DNA of 64,000 bases from Gordonia aichiensis NBRC 108223. GTDB taxonomy: Bacteria > Actinomycetota > Actinomycetes > Mycobacteriales > Mycobacteriaceae. The position numbers and the translations under genes are program-made. The stretch covers positions 124,001-188,000 of the forward strand of contig NZ_BANR01000006.1 in NCBI RefSeq assembly GCF_000332975.1, read 5' to 3'. The notes under the pieces were generated by a model. The model worked only from the letters and a program-made list of their open reading frames with translations, had not been told where the DNA came from and searched no databases. This document shows positions 46,807-56,281 of this stretch, in pieces (within the stretch, counting starts at the first letter, position 1; every line of letters starts with the position of its first letter).

Positions 46807-47955
46807 GTGTCGGTGAGTATCGACCCGCAGACGGAAACAGAGCAGCGGCCCGACTGGGAGAATGCCCCGGACGGCCAGATGCTCAGCGCCCGTCTCGGGT
46901 CGATCTCGCTCGACAACGGTGCGCAACTCGACGACGTGACCCTCGCGTTTCAACGGTGGGGGCGGTTGTCGCCCACGCGCGACAACGTCATTCTCACGTT
47001 GCACGCGCTGACCGGCGATTCGCACGTCACCGGCGCCGCCGACGAGGAGCACCCCTCCCCCGGCTGGTGGGACGGGCTGATCGGTCCCGGTGCTGCCGTC
47101 GACACCGATGAATGGTGTGTCATCTCCGCCAATGTGCTGGGCGGATGCCGCGGTTCTACAGGGCCTGCATCGCTGGATCCGTCGGGGCGGCCGTGGGGTT
47201 CACGTTTCCCGCAGATCACCGTGCTCGATCAGGTCCGGGCAGAAGTCGCGCTGATGGACCATCTCGGCATCGAGAGCATCGGTGCGGTCGTCGGCGGGTC
47301 GATGGGCGGGGCCCGGGCTCTCGAGTGGATCATCGAGTATCCCGAGCGAGTGAGGAGCGCGCTCGTACTCGCTGTCGGCGCCCGTGCGACGGCAGACCAG
47401 ATCGGTACGCAGACAACGCAGATCGCGGCCATCACGTCCGATCCTGCATGGCATGGCGGCGACTATCACGACACCGGTCACTCGCCGACCGCGGGATTGG
47501 GAATCGCGCGTCGGATCGCGCATCTGACTTATCGGAGCGAACCGGAACTCGACGAGCGCTTCGCGAATCATCCTCAGGGCGAGGAGAATCCGCTCACCGG
47601 CGGACGCTATGCCGTTCAGAGCTACCTCGACCACCAGGCGGGCAAGTTGGTCGAGCGCTTCGACCCCGGTAGCTATGTCGTCCTGAGCGAGGTGCTCAAC
47701 CACCACGACGTCGGCCGCAATCGGGGCGGCGTACAGGCCGCACTCAACGCCTGTGAGGTACCGGTCATCGTCGGTGGTATCGACTCGGATCGTCTCTACC
47801 CGTTGCGGTTACAGGTCGAACTCGCCGAGGAGCTCGGCAACTGCGTCGGGGGTCTGCAAGTGGTCCGATCCGATACCGGCCACGACGGATTCCTCACCGA
47901 ATTCGACGCCATCGGCGACCTGCTCAAGCGCACCGTCGACCTGGCACGCCGCTGA
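46807..47955 (+). CDS. metX: Homoserine O-acetyltransferase
   Basis: A 382-residue alpha/beta-hydrolase-fold acetyltransferase making O-acetylhomoserine from homoserine and acetyl-CoA. The nucleophile Ser is in [14 protein letters not shown] (~165), the Asp in [11 protein letters not shown], the His in [13 protein letters not shown] 46807 is preceded by AAGGAG and GAGG. It supplies the substrate of MetY, and the pair is under the SAM-IV riboswitch. Confidence 0.95.
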   Translation: MSVSIDPQTETEQRPDWENAPDGQMLSARLGSISLDNGAQLDDVTLAFQRWGRLSPTRDNVILTLHALTGDSHVTGAADEEHPSPGWWDGLIGPGAAVDTDEWCVISANVLGGCRGSTGPASLDPSGRPWGSRFPQITVLDQVRAEVALMDHLGIESIGAVVGGSMGGARALEWIIEYPERVRSALVLAVGARATADQIGTQTTQIAAITSDPAWHGGDYHDTGHSPTAGLGIARRIAHLTYRSEPELDERFANHPQGEENPLTGGRYAVQSYLDHQAGKLVERFDPGSYVVLSEVLNHHDVGRNRGGVQAALNACEVPVIVGGIDSDRLYPLRLQVELAEELGNCVGGLQVVRSDTGHDGFLTEFDAIGDLLKRTVDLARR

Positions 47956-47977
47956 GCTTCGAGGCGCCTCTCACCCA

Positions 47978-48010
47978 CGTGTCATGACACGCCTGGCGAC
48001 CGTAGGTCGC
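47978..48010. terminator. Dyads at the convergent end of metX and the Hsp70-like gene
   Basis: CGTGTCATGACACG (47978-47991) is a perfect 14-base palindrome, and GCGACC-GTA-GGTCGC (47996-48010) a 6-bp hairpin. Both lie between two gene ends and could stop transcription from either side. No T-run is present. Confidence 0.4.
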
Positions 48011-48028
48011 GAGTGATTCTAGTGCGAC

Positions 48029-49534
48029 TCAGGGCGGCGGGAGCAGCCCGCCTGGGACAGTCGTCGTGGTGGTTGTCGTGGGCGCAGCCGGTTGGCTCGA
48101 CGCCGCACCCTGGTCATTCGGCTGGGACGCACCGCCATTCGACTCACTCGGTCCCGGCTGCTCGGGGGTCGGGGTACGCGTGCCCGGCGTTCCCGACGGA
48201 GCGAGGAACTCCGGCGGCAGCAGACTCGGCGGAATCGTGATCCCAGGAGGCAGCGGGAGACGAGGACGGCTGGTCTGCCCACTCTGCGGTGGCGTCGTCG
48301 TCGGCGTGCTCGGCCGCGCGGACAACGTCAGCGTGGTCGGCGACGGCGTCGTGGGAGGCAGCTGAATCGTCGCCCAACCCGGCCCGTCATCCTCTCGGGT
48401 CGTGCGCGCAGCCTGCGCCGATGTCGAGGTGTGTTGCGCCTGAGACTGCGTGGTTTGCGAGGGCACCCGGTCCGTCTCGTCGGATTCGGTCGACAGGGAC
48501 GCGACGCGGGCGCTCGACGGCGACGGGATGTGCGTGGAGTTGCTGGTGAGCGTGGAACCCACCGCGTACACGGTGAACATTGCCGCGGCGATGACGACAG
48601 CAGCGACGGCTACCGGCATCGGCGACAGCGCTCCCCGACGTCGACCCCCTCCCATGAATGCCAGCCGACTCGATGCACTCGCCCGCTCGGACGACAGGAG
48701 CGCGGCGCCTACGGCCGCAGCCTGTTCGGGATTCGCCGGGACAACTACCTCGAGCGGGCCGTTCTCGTCATCCTCGTCTGGCACCATGTCGGCGATGGTC
48801 GGCAGGTTGGCGAGCCCACCGACGAGAACGACCGCGCAGGCCGGATGCTGTGCGAGATAACGACTCAACTCATCGCGCGCGTCGGCGAGGAACGGACGTA
48901 GCGCCGTGGCGAGCGTCGCGTCATCGATCCGGAATCGGCCCGCAGCGTCGACGGAATCGTCGTCGCTCGGCTCCTCTTTCGCAGTCCGAACGGCACTGCG
49001 CAGCGCACTGCGGCTGATCTTGGTTGTCAGCGGTCCGCGAGCCGCACCCGACTCGCCGCCGACAACGCGCACGATCGCATCGTCGAGGGCTCGACCGGAC
49101 AGTGCTCGCGAGCGGGTGATGTCGCTGACGGCCCCGCTCGCGGGATCCACGGTGTAGAGGGTCATTCCGGTGTCACCGCAGTCGACGACGACCACCGATC
49201 GATACCGTCCGATCACGCCGGCGTCGATCAGGTAGGCGGCCACAGCCTGCTCGACGGAGACGAGGTGGATCTGCCGACGGGGGCCCGATCCCGTCGACCC
49301 TACGAGGTCACGCTCGAGGTCGCCGCCTGCCGCGACACCGATCGGCCCCACGCGTCGGTCGGCGTCACGCGCGGCGTCGAGCATGAGGTCGATGCCTGCG
49401 TTGACCCTGCCAGGGGTGTCGTGGCCGTCGCTGGTGTCGACGTCGATCACTCGCGACTCCACGAGTTCGCGCCCGGAGTCGTCACGGGTGAGTAGCACGA
49501 AATGAATCATGCCCCGACCCAACGAAACACCCAT
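48029..49534 (-). CDS. Hsp70/actin-ATPase-like membrane protein with Pro/Thr-rich outer tail
   Basis: A 501-residue protein. Residues 1-~285 look like an incomplete actin/Hsp70-type nucleotide domain: MGVSLGRGMIHFVLL, SVEQAVAAYLIDAG, VVVVDCGDTGMTLYTVD (phosphate-loop-like) and AVVLVGGLANLPTIADMV. One membrane helix follows (PVAVAAVVIAAAMFTVYAVG). The ~170-residue outer part is Ser/Thr/Pro-rich and ends in TTTTTTTVPGGLLPPP. The layout is like mycobacterial Rv0312-type proteins of unknown function. It could link an intracellular ATPase switch to the wall. It is monocistronic and converges with metX. Confidence 0.7.
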   Translation of the reverse strand: MGVSLGRGMIHFVLLTRDDSGRELVESRVIDVDTSDGHDTPGRVNAGIDLMLDAARDADRRVGPIGVAAGGDLERDLVGSTGSGPRRQIHLVSVEQAVAAYLIDAGVIGRYRSVVVVDCGDTGMTLYTVDPASGAVSDITRSRALSGRALDDAIVRVVGGESGAARGPLTTKISRSALRSAVRTAKEEPSDDDSVDAAGRFRIDDATLATALRPFLADARDELSRYLAQHPACAVVLVGGLANLPTIADMVPDEDDENGPLEVVVPANPEQAAAVGAALLSSERASASSRLAFMGGGRRRGALSPMPVAVAAVVIAAAMFTVYAVGSTLTSNSTHIPSPSSARVASLSTESDETDRVPSQTTQSQAQHTSTSAQAARTTREDDGPGWATIQLPPTTPSPTTLTLSARPSTPTTTPPQSGQTSRPRLPLPPGITIPPSLLPPEFLAPSGTPGTRTPTPEQPGPSESNGGASQPNDQGAASSQPAAPTTTTTTTVPGGLLPPP

Positions 49535-49693
49535 CGACGTCGTCTCGTCGTGGGTGGAGTGCTCGTGCGGTCTATCCAGCGTCGAAGAGATTGGTTGCCT
49601 GCCCGTTGGTCGCCGTTTCTGGTTCGTGCGGCATCAGCTGCCGCATCAACTCATGTCGCGAGACACTTTACCGAAGCATGCTCCAGATTGTAA

Positions 49694-50017
49694 TCAATCC
49701 GTGCCCAAAGGATCTATTGACGCGGCCAGCCATAACATGACTGCGCCCACACTGGCAAGGGATACGACGTCGAAGAATCTTCCTCTGACCTGCAGTAATC
49801 CGACGCGTGATGTTGGCAACACCGCGCGCAGGAGCGCGCCTAGGAGCAGAGCCGTTCCAAAGACGAACGAACCACGCCGCCATCGGTCGAACAGCACGAG
49901 CGCAGCTCCGGCGATCACCCCGACCATCACCAGCAGGTAAGGGATCTGCGCGACGTAGGCGCGGACCCGACGGGCATGGCGCAGCTGCCGCACCCGTGCA
50001 TCCGTCGCGGAGTTCAC
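49694..50017 (-). CDS. DUF3017-family membrane protein
   Basis: A 107-residue membrane protein with three hydrophobic helices ([52 protein letters not shown]). Function is unknown. GTG 50017 overlaps the folD stop (GTGA), so it is translated with folD. The same pair, folD with a small membrane protein behind it, is found in mycobacteria (Rv3356c-Rv3355c). Confidence 0.85.
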   Translation of the reverse strand: MNSATDARVRQLRHARRVRAYVAQIPYLLVMVGVIAGAALVLFDRWRRGSFVFGTALLLGALLRAVLPTSRVGLLQVRGRFFDVVSLASVGAVMLWLAASIDPLGTD

Positions 50018-50910
50018 CGGCCGGCGTCCCCGGGGACCGACGCTCCGGCCGCAGACCGGGCGGCGAGCTCGGCCTCTGCCCGCTCGATGACGTTCACGAG
50101 CAAGAACGCCCGGGTCAGCGGGCCGACTCCGCCTGGGTTCGGCGAGACGTATCCGGCGACGTCCCACACGTCGGGAGCAACGTCACCCACGAGGCCGTCG
50201 GCGGTGCGACTGACACCCACATCGATGACCGCGGCACCCGGCTTGACCATGTCGGCGGTCACCAGATGCCCGACCCCTGCTGCCGCGACGACGATGTCGG
50301 CACGTCTGACTTCGGCGGCGAGGTCGCGTGTCCCGGTGTGGCACAGCGTGACAGTCGCGTTCTCGCTGCGGCGCGTGAGCAGCAGACCGATCGGGCGACC
50401 GATCGTCACCCCGCGTCCGACGACAGTGACGCGAGCGCCGTCGATCGGGATGTCGTACCGACGCAACAGGTGGATCACACCGCGCGGGGTACACGGCAGC
50501 GTCGACTCCTTGCCGAGCACGAGTCGTCCGAGGTTGATCGGATGCAGACCGTCGGCGTCCTTGGCGGGATCGATCCGTTCGAGCGCTGCGTTCTCGTCGA
50601 GGTGTCGGGGCAGCGGGAGTTGAACGATGTAGCCGGTGCAGCCGGGGTCGGCGTTGAGTTCGTCGATCGCCGCATTGAGATCGGCGGTGGTCGCATCGGC
50701 GGGGAGATCTTTGCGGATCGACGCGATGCCGATCTTGGCGCAGTCGGAATGCTTGCCCTTGACATATGACTGCGAACCGGGGTCGTCACCGACGAGGATC
50801 GTGCCCAGGCCTGGCATCACGCCTGCCATCCGAAGTTTGTCGACGCGTTCACGGAGATCGGCGAAGATCTCGTCGCGGGTCAGCTTTCCGTCGAGTCGTA
50901 TCGCGCTCAC
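50014..50910 (-). CDS. folD: Methylenetetrahydrofolate dehydrogenase/cyclohydrolase
   Basis: A 298-residue bifunctional enzyme interconverting 5,10-methylene-, methenyl- and 10-formyl-tetrahydrofolate. Motifs are [20 protein letters not shown] (catalytic Lys), [41 protein letters not shown] (NADP fold) and [19 protein letters not shown] 50910 gives the family length; the very long open frame upstream is antisense to the dehydratase gene. Divergent from the dehydratase with an 87-nt gap. Confidence 0.96.
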   Translation of the reverse strand: MSAIRLDGKLTRDEIFADLRERVDKLRMAGVMPGLGTILVGDDPGSQSYVKGKHSDCAKIGIASIRKDLPADATTADLNAAIDELNADPGCTGYIVQLPLPRHLDENAALERIDPAKDADGLHPINLGRLVLGKESTLPCTPRGVIHLLRRYDIPIDGARVTVVGRGVTIGRPIGLLLTRRSENATVTLCHTGTRDLAAEVRRADIVVAAAGVGHLVTADMVKPGAAVIDVGVSRTADGLVGDVAPDVWDVAGYVSPNPGGVGPLTRAFLLVNVIERAEAELAARSAAGASVPGDAGR

Positions 50911-50997
50911 TCGTCCATTGTTCCATCCCGCGCGATACGTGGCGCCAGGTGTCGAGGCCGGGCGGTTCTGCGCATCCGATCCGAGTACCGTGCTGCC

Positions 50998-51954
50998 ATG
51001 CCCCACGACGCCGCCCGACCGGTCAGCATCGCTGATGTCAGGCGAGCACACGGGCGTATCGCTGCGCACGTTCGACGCACCCCTGTCCTGCGCGCGGAGA
51101 TCGAGACGGTCGGTGGGCCTGTGCCGGTGGTCTTCAAACTCGAGTACCTCCAACTCGGCGGCTCGTTCAAGGCCCGCGGAAGCGCGAACGCCGTGGTCTC
51201 GGCCCGCGATGCGGGTGCTTTGTCGGACAGCGGCGTGGTGGTGGCCTCCGGTGGGAACGCCGCGATCGGTGCAGCGCACGCGGCGCGGATCGTCGGCACG
51301 CGGTGCACGGTCGTCGTACCCGAGAACGCCCCACCGGTGAAAGTGGCGGCGCTGCAGGCGCTGGGGGCCGACGTGCGTCTCGTCGGCTCGCGTTATCAGG
51401 ACGCCGCCGAGACCGCGAGTGTTCTGGCAGTGGAGACCGGGGCTCTGCTGTTGCACGCGTACGACCTTCCCGATGTCGTCGCGGGTGCCGGAACCATCGC
51501 GCTCGAGTTGGCCGCCGACATCCCCGGACCGCAGACCATCGTCGCGTGTGTGGGAGGTGGCGGACTGCTCGGAGGTCTCGCAGCGGCACAGCGGCGCGGC
51601 GACCGTCTCGTGGGCGCAGAGCCCACCGGGGCGTCGAGTCTGCATCAGGCCGTGCAGGCCCGCGCACCAGTGTCCGTGGAACTCGACAGCATCGCCGCAG
51701 ACTCGTTGGGCGCCACCAGGATCGGCGACATCTGCTGGTCTACCATCGCGGGCGCGGCAGTCGACAGCGTCGTCGTCTCCGACAACGAGATCATCACCGC
51801 ACGTCGAATGCTGTGGGATCGGTTTCGGATTGTCGTCGAACACGGCACGGCGACCGCGGTGGCAGCGGTGGTCGAGGGCCACGTGACGCCCACCCCGGAT
51901 TCGACGCTCTGCGTGCTGCTGTGCGGAGCGAACACCCGACTCGACGACTTGTGA
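50998..51954 (+). CDS. Threonine/serine dehydratase-like PLP enzyme
   Basis: A 318-residue fold-type II PLP enzyme. The Lys is in [16 protein letters not shown], the phosphate loop in [15 protein letters not shown], and [19 protein letters not shown] is the asparagine loop. It is the short catabolic form without an ACT domain. It would deaminate L-threonine to 2-oxobutanoate or L-serine to pyruvate; serine racemase relatives look alike. ATG 50998. Confidence 0.88.
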   Translation: MPHDAARPVSIADVRRAHGRIAAHVRRTPVLRAEIETVGGPVPVVFKLEYLQLGGSFKARGSANAVVSARDAGALSDSGVVVASGGNAAIGAAHAARIVGTRCTVVVPENAPPVKVAALQALGADVRLVGSRYQDAAETASVLAVETGALLLHAYDLPDVVAGAGTIALELAADIPGPQTIVACVGGGGLLGGLAAAQRRGDRLVGAEPTGASSLHQAVQARAPVSVELDSIAADSLGATRIGDICWSTIAGAAVDSVVVSDNEIITARRMLWDRFRIVVEHGTATAVAAVVEGHVTPTPDSTLCVLLCGANTRLDDL

Positions 51955-51989
51955 TTTCCGCGCCGGGGGTCGACCGGGCGCCGAATCCC

Positions 51990-52042
51990 GTCGACTGTGC
52001 GCTGCTACCCGTCGACTGTGCGCTGCTACCCGTCGACTGTGC
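51990..52042. repeat. 21-bp tandem repeat upstream of the trmL-like gene
   Basis: GTCGACTGTGCGCTGCTACCC occurs twice in a row (51990-52010 and 52011-52031), followed by a third partial copy of 11 bases. The array covers most of the leader of the methyltransferase gene. A related GCACACTCGAC motif returns after the gene. Confidence 0.88.
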
Positions 52043-52071
52043 AGTCCACGCCCCGCTGCACAATGAACCCC

Positions 52072-52536
52072 ATGTTCCGGATCATGTTCTATCAGCCGTG
52101 TATCCCGCCCAACACCGGCAACGCGATCCGGTTGGCCGCCAACACCGGCAGCGAACTTCATCTGATCGAGCCGCTCGGGTTCTCGATGTCCGACGCCCAG
52201 GTGAAGCGCGCAGGTCTCGACTATCACGAGATGGCGAACGTGACGGTCCATCCCAACCTGGTGACGGCGTTCACGGAGTTGAAGCCCGAGCGCGTTTTCG
52301 CGTTCACCGCCCACGCCTCGCGCTACCACACCGACGTCGACTACCGACCCGGCGACGTGCTGCTGTTCGGCCCGGAGCCCACAGGTCTTCCCGACGATGT
52401 ACTGGCCGAACCCGAGATCACCGAGCGGCTGCGTATCCCGATGCTCGCCGGGCGTCGCTCACACAATCTCGCGAATGCGGCGAGCATCGTCGTGTATGAG
52501 GCGTGGCGACAGAACGGATTCGACGGCGCCGTGTGA
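52072..52536 (+). CDS. trmL: tRNA (cytidine/uridine-34-2'-O)-methyltransferase, TrmL-like
   Basis: A 154-residue SPOUT methyltransferase. [20 protein letters not shown] opens the protein, and the knotted SAM site is [15 protein letters not shown] and [22 protein letters not shown]. TrmL-type enzymes methylate the wobble base of certain leucine tRNAs. ATG 52072 matches the length of mycobacterial SpoU (154); ATG 52063 is three codons earlier. There is no good ribosome site, and the leader is made of tandem repeats. Confidence 0.9.
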   Translation: MFRIMFYQPCIPPNTGNAIRLAANTGSELHLIEPLGFSMSDAQVKRAGLDYHEMANVTVHPNLVTAFTELKPERVFAFTAHASRYHTDVDYRPGDVLLFGPEPTGLPDDVLAEPEITERLRIPMLAGRRSHNLANAASIVVYEAWRQNGFDGAV

Positions 52537-52661
52537 GCCCGAGGTCCAGCCCGACGGTGAGATGCACACGAGACGGGATGCGGCGGCGCACTCGACCCCT
52601 GACAGTGCACACTCGACGCCGGGCAGGACCCGCTCAACGCAGGACTGCGCCCACTCGACGC
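52537..52661. repeat. Degenerate GCACxCTCGAC repeats between trmL-like and DUF167 genes
   Basis: GCGCACTCGAC, GCACACTCGAC and GCCCACTCGAC occur within ~90 bases. They match, in inverted orientation, the GTCGACTGTGC part of the array in front of the trmL-like gene, so related short repeats flank that gene on both sides. Confidence 0.55.
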
Positions 52662-52889
52662 TCAGCCGACGCGAAAACGCTTGGTGCGCGCGGTCGCTCC
52701 CCCGATGAGTGCCACCTTCGACTTCGGCACGCCGAGATGCTTGGCGAGCAGTTCGGCGACCGCCTTGTTGGCCTTGCCCTCGGTGGCGGGTTCACGCACG
52801 TAGATGGTGATGGAACCGTCCGGCCCGGTCTCGACGAGTGGCCCCTTGCGACTACTCGGCTTTGCCGTGACGATCACCTGTTGCGCCAT
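52662..52889 (-). CDS. DUF167 (YggU-family) protein
   Basis: A 75-residue conserved protein with the DUF167 core ITIYVREPATEGKANKAVAELLAKHLGVPKS and the final GGATARTKRF. Structure is known for relatives, function is not. ATG 52889 is the likely start. It lies 69 nt downstream of dnaE2 on the same strand. Confidence 0.88.
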   Translation of the reverse strand: MAQQVIVTAKPSSRKGPLVETGPDGSITIYVREPATEGKANKAVAELLAKHLGVPKSKVALIGGATARTKRFRVG

Positions 52890-52934
52890 CTGTCCCTCTC
52901 CCCGCTCTTGTTGTGCGCGAATGCCTCTCGCGCA

Positions 52935-52974
52935 GTTCTCAGTGCCAATCCCGCGTTCTCAGTGCCAATCCCGC
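52935..52974. repeat. Perfect 20-bp direct duplication at the 3' end of dnaE2
   Basis: GTTCTCAGTGCCAATCCCGC is present at 52935-52954 and again at 52955-52974. The second copy contains the dnaE2 stop codon (52959-52961), the first lies just outside, so the last codons of dnaE2 were duplicated into the gap. Confidence 0.92.
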
Positions 52975-55900
52975 GAGCGGGTGCCCACTCGAAGATCCAT
53001 GCGCTGCAATCGGTCTGCAACCACGGTCACCGCGCCCTCCGCGTTCTGCACTCTGCCGCGGACCAGCAACGCCGACGCGGACTGTGCCAACTCGCGATAC
53101 CGCGACCACAGCCCGACCGAACACACCACATTGACCATTCCGGTCTCGTCCTCGAGGTTGATGAACGTCACGCCGGATGCCGTCGCCGGACGCTGCCGGT
53201 GGGTGACAGCTCCACCGACGGTGACACGTGACCCATCCGGCACAGACAATAGCGCCTCCGCGGGCAGGACACCTATCGCAGTCAATCGTGGGCGCAGGAA
53301 CTGCGTCGGATAATTCGACGGCGTGATCCCCGTCGCCCAGGCATCGGTGGCAGCCAACTCCACATCCGACAATCCCGGCAGCGTCGGCACCTGGGCCGAA
53401 GGTTCCACGTCGAGATGCTCGACGCTCGCGGTGGCTGCGGCCCCCGCCTCCCACAACGCCTGCCGTCTGCTCATCCCGAAACAGTCGAACGCGCCCGCCC
53501 CTGCCAAACCCTCGAGATGCGCGAGGGCGAGGTCGGCTCGCCGTGACAGGTCGGTGATGCTCGTATACGGGCCGCCGACCCGTCGTGACTCGACGATCCG
53601 CGCCGCGACCTCGTCCCCGACCCCGCGCACCGACGCCAACCCGAGACGCACATCGAGTCCGTCGTTCTCCAACGTCGCCTCGGCCAGTGACGCGTTGATG
53701 TGCGGCCGATGCACGTCGACGCCGTGTCGGCGCGCATCGGCAACCAGCGACTGCGGCGAGTAGAACCCCATGGGTTGCGCACGCAGCAGTGCCGCGCAGA
53801 AGGCCGCCGGATGGTGCAGCTTGAACCACGACGAGTAGAAGACCAACGACGCAAAACTCTGCGAATGACTCTCGGGGAAGCCGAAGTTGGCAAACGCCGC
53901 CATTTTCTCGAAGATTCGGTCGGCGACCTCGCCGGTGATGCCGTGGGTGCGCTGCATACCTTCGTAGAAACGTCGACGAAGCCGCTGCATGCGTTCGGGC
54001 GAGCGCTTGGACCCCATCGCACGACGGAGTTGGTCTGCCTCTGCGGCGTCGAATCCGGCGACGTCGACCGCCAGTTGCATGAGTTGCTCCTGGAACAGCG
54101 GCACGCCCAGGGTGCGCTTGAGCGCCGGCCACATCGACGGGTGTTCGACGGTCGGTTCCTCCTGGCCGTTACGTCGTCGGATGAACGGGTGCACCGATCC
54201 ACCCTGGATGGGGCCCGGACGGATCAGGGCGACCTCGACGACGAGGTCGTAGAAGCAGCGCGGTTTCAGTCGCGGGAGAGTGGCCATCTGAGCTCGCGAC
54301 TCCACCTGGAACACCCCGACGGAGTCTGCGCGACACAGCATCTCGTATACGGCATCTTCGGTGAGATCGAGCCTGGCGAGGTCGACGTGGATGTTCTTGT
54401 GTTCGGCCACCAGATCAATCGCATAGTGCAGCGCCGACAGCATGCCGAGACCCAACAGGTCGAATTTCACCAGACCGATCGCCGCGCAATCGTCTTTGTC
54501 CCACTGCAACACGCTGCGGTTCTCCATGCGAGCCCACTCCGTCGGACAGACGTCGGCGATGGGACGATCACAGATGACCATCCCGCCGGAGTGAATTCCG
54601 AGATGTCTTGGCATGTTGGCGATCTCGCTTGCGAGGTCGAGCACGTCGTCTGGTGCCGTGTCGGGCATCTTGCTCCAGGCATCTTGCTGACCGCTCGCGT
54701 AGCCGAGTGCTCGCGCCATGTCGCGCACCGACGATCGACCCCGGTAGGTGATCACGTTGGCGACCTGCGCGCTGTACTCGCGCCCGTATCGCCGGTAGAC
54801 GTACTGGATCGCCTCTTCGCGACGGTCGGATTCGATGTCGACGTCGATGTCGGGCGGGCCGTCACGCTCGGGCGAGAGGAATCTCTCGAACAGCAACTCG
54901 TTGGCCACCGGATCGACGTTGGTGATACCCAGCGCATAACACACCGCGGAGTTGGCGGCGCTCCCCCGACCTTGGCAGAGGATGTCGTTGCGTTTGCAGA
55001 AGTCGACGATGTCGGCGACCACGAGGAAATAGCCCGGGAACGTGAGTGTCTCGATGATCGCCAGCTCGTGGTCGATCTGCCGGTACGCCGCCGGATGTTC
55101 GGCCGGTGTCCCATAGCGTCGTCGCGCGCGGGTCATCGTGAGATGCCGTAGCCAACTCGACTCAGTGTGGCCGGCCGGTACGTCGAACGGTGGGAGCTGC
55201 GGGGCGATCAGCCCGAGCGAGAACGCACACTCATCTGCCAGGTCGGCGGCGTTGGCGATGGCCTCGGGATGCGCGGGCAGCAGTCGCGTCATCTCGTCGC
55301 CGCTGCGCAGATGCGCACCGCCGACCCCGGGCATCCAGCCCGCGATGGTCTCGATGTCGGTGCGGGCGCGGACCGCTGCCATGGCCAGCGCGAGACGTCG
55401 ACGACGGGGGCATGCGAAGTGTGCGCCCGACGTCGCGACGGTCGGCAGCCCGAAACGTTGCGCGAGATCGGCGAGTACCGCGTTGCGCTCGTCGTCGTCG
55501 GGCAGCCCCTGCGCGGTGAGTTCGACGACCACGTCGTCGCGGCCGAACCTCTCGATCAATTCACCGAGTGCCACTTCGGCGGCGCCGGCTCCCGCACGAT
55601 CGAGCGCGCGCCGAACCCCGCCTTTGCGGCAGCCGGTCAGCACGACCCAGTGACCCGCGTCGCGGGTGAGTCGGTCGACGTCGTAGCGCAGCAGCCCTTT
55701 CTCACCGCCGGTCATGTGGGCGTCGGCGATGATCCGCGACAATCTCCGATACCCCTCGCCGTCACGGGCGAGGACCAACAGGTGTTCACCCGCCGGGTCG
55801 GTCACCCCGGTCCGGGTCACGTCGGGCTCCAGGGAGAGTTCGGCACCGAACACCGTGGGCATCGCGAATTCCTTTGCTGCCTCGGCAAATCGGACGACAC

Positions 55901-56225
55901 CGTAGAAGCCGTCGTGGTCGGTGATCGACAATCCGCTCAGATCGAGCCGCGCCGCTTCTTCCACCATCTCCTCCGGCATCGACGCACCGTCGAGGAAGCT
56001 GTAGGCGCTGTGCGCGTGCAGTTCGGCGTAGCGCACCGACGAGCGCTCGCGCGCCACCTCCGGAGCGGTGTAAGCGCCCCGCTTGCGTGACCAGGCAGGG
56101 CTGTCGCTGCCGTCGCCGGGTTGCTCGGGACCGAAGAACTCCCCCGGCCGGCCACCTCTCGGCGAGCGCCCCGACAGCACTCGCTCCATCTCCCGCCAGG
56201 TCGGCGGGCCCTGGTTCCAACCCAC
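52959..56225 (-). CDS. dnaE2: Error-prone DNA polymerase DnaE2
   Basis: A 1,088-residue C-family polymerase used in damage-induced mutagenesis. The PHP domain starts at YAELHAHSAYSFLDGAS (~residue 65). The polymerase aspartates are in DGPPDIDVDIESDRRE, other core motifs are DILCQGRGSAANSAVCYALG, HLGIHSGGMVI and RPGPIQGGSVHP, and the C-terminal OB domain includes THRQRPATASGVTFINLEDETGM-like sequence. GTG 56225 is chosen: its N-terminus VGWNQGPP lines up with mycobacterial DnaE2 (MGWFNGPP), whereas the ATG at 56243 lies inside the LexA box. The imuA/imuB partners are not in the window. Confidence 0.95.
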   Translation of the reverse strand: MGWNQGPPTWREMERVLSGRSPRGGRPGEFFGPEQPGDGSDSPAWSRKRGAYTAPEVARERSSVRYAELHAHSAYSFLDGASMPEEMVEEAARLDLSGLSITDHDGFYGVVRFAEAAKEFAMPTVFGAELSLEPDVTRTGVTDPAGEHLLVLARDGEGYRRLSRIIADAHMTGGEKGLLRYDVDRLTRDAGHWVVLTGCRKGGVRRALDRAGAGAAEVALGELIERFGRDDVVVELTAQGLPDDDERNAVLADLAQRFGLPTVATSGAHFACPRRRRLALAMAAVRARTDIETIAGWMPGVGGAHLRSGDEMTRLLPAHPEAIANAADLADECAFSLGLIAPQLPPFDVPAGHTESSWLRHLTMTRARRRYGTPAEHPAAYRQIDHELAIIETLTFPGYFLVVADIVDFCKRNDILCQGRGSAANSAVCYALGITNVDPVANELLFERFLSPERDGPPDIDVDIESDRREEAIQYVYRRYGREYSAQVANVITYRGRSSVRDMARALGYASGQQDAWSKMPDTAPDDVLDLASEIANMPRHLGIHSGGMVICDRPIADVCPTEWARMENRSVLQWDKDDCAAIGLVKFDLLGLGMLSALHYAIDLVAEHKNIHVDLARLDLTEDAVYEMLCRADSVGVFQVESRAQMATLPRLKPRCFYDLVVEVALIRPGPIQGGSVHPFIRRRNGQEEPTVEHPSMWPALKRTLGVPLFQEQLMQLAVDVAGFDAAEADQLRRAMGSKRSPERMQRLRRRFYEGMQRTHGITGEVADRIFEKMAAFANFGFPESHSQSFASLVFYSSWFKLHHPAAFCAALLRAQPMGFYSPQSLVADARRHGVDVHRPHINASLAEATLENDGLDVRLGLASVRGVGDEVAARIVESRRVGGPYTSITDLSRRADLALAHLEGLAGAGAFDCFGMSRRQALWEAGAAATASVEHLDVEPSAQVPTLPGLSDVELAATDAWATGITPSNYPTQFLRPRLTAIGVLPAEALLSVPDGSRVTVGGAVTHRQRPATASGVTFINLEDETGMVNVVCSVGLWSRYRELAQSASALLVRGRVQNAEGAVTVVADRLQRMDLRVGTRSRDWH

Positions 56226-56235
56226 CCGTCCATCA

Positions 56236-56251
56236 TAGAACATACGTTCGA
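56236..56251. promoter_or_regulatory. LexA (SOS) box of dnaE2
   Basis: TAGAACATACGTTCGA differs from the actinobacterial LexA consensus TCGAAC-N4-GTTCGA at one position. It ends 10 nt before the dnaE2 GTG start. LexA repression of dnaE2 is known in mycobacteria. Confidence 0.82.
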
Positions 56252-56281
56252 TGATGGGTGCTGCCGTTCAGATTTGTTCGC

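Noticed and set aside
49535-49693. A small RNA or tRNA gene between the DUF3017 and Hsp70-like genes
   Set aside because: Only a 7-bp hairpin (49627-49645) is seen; no cloverleaf or T-arm sequence could be found.
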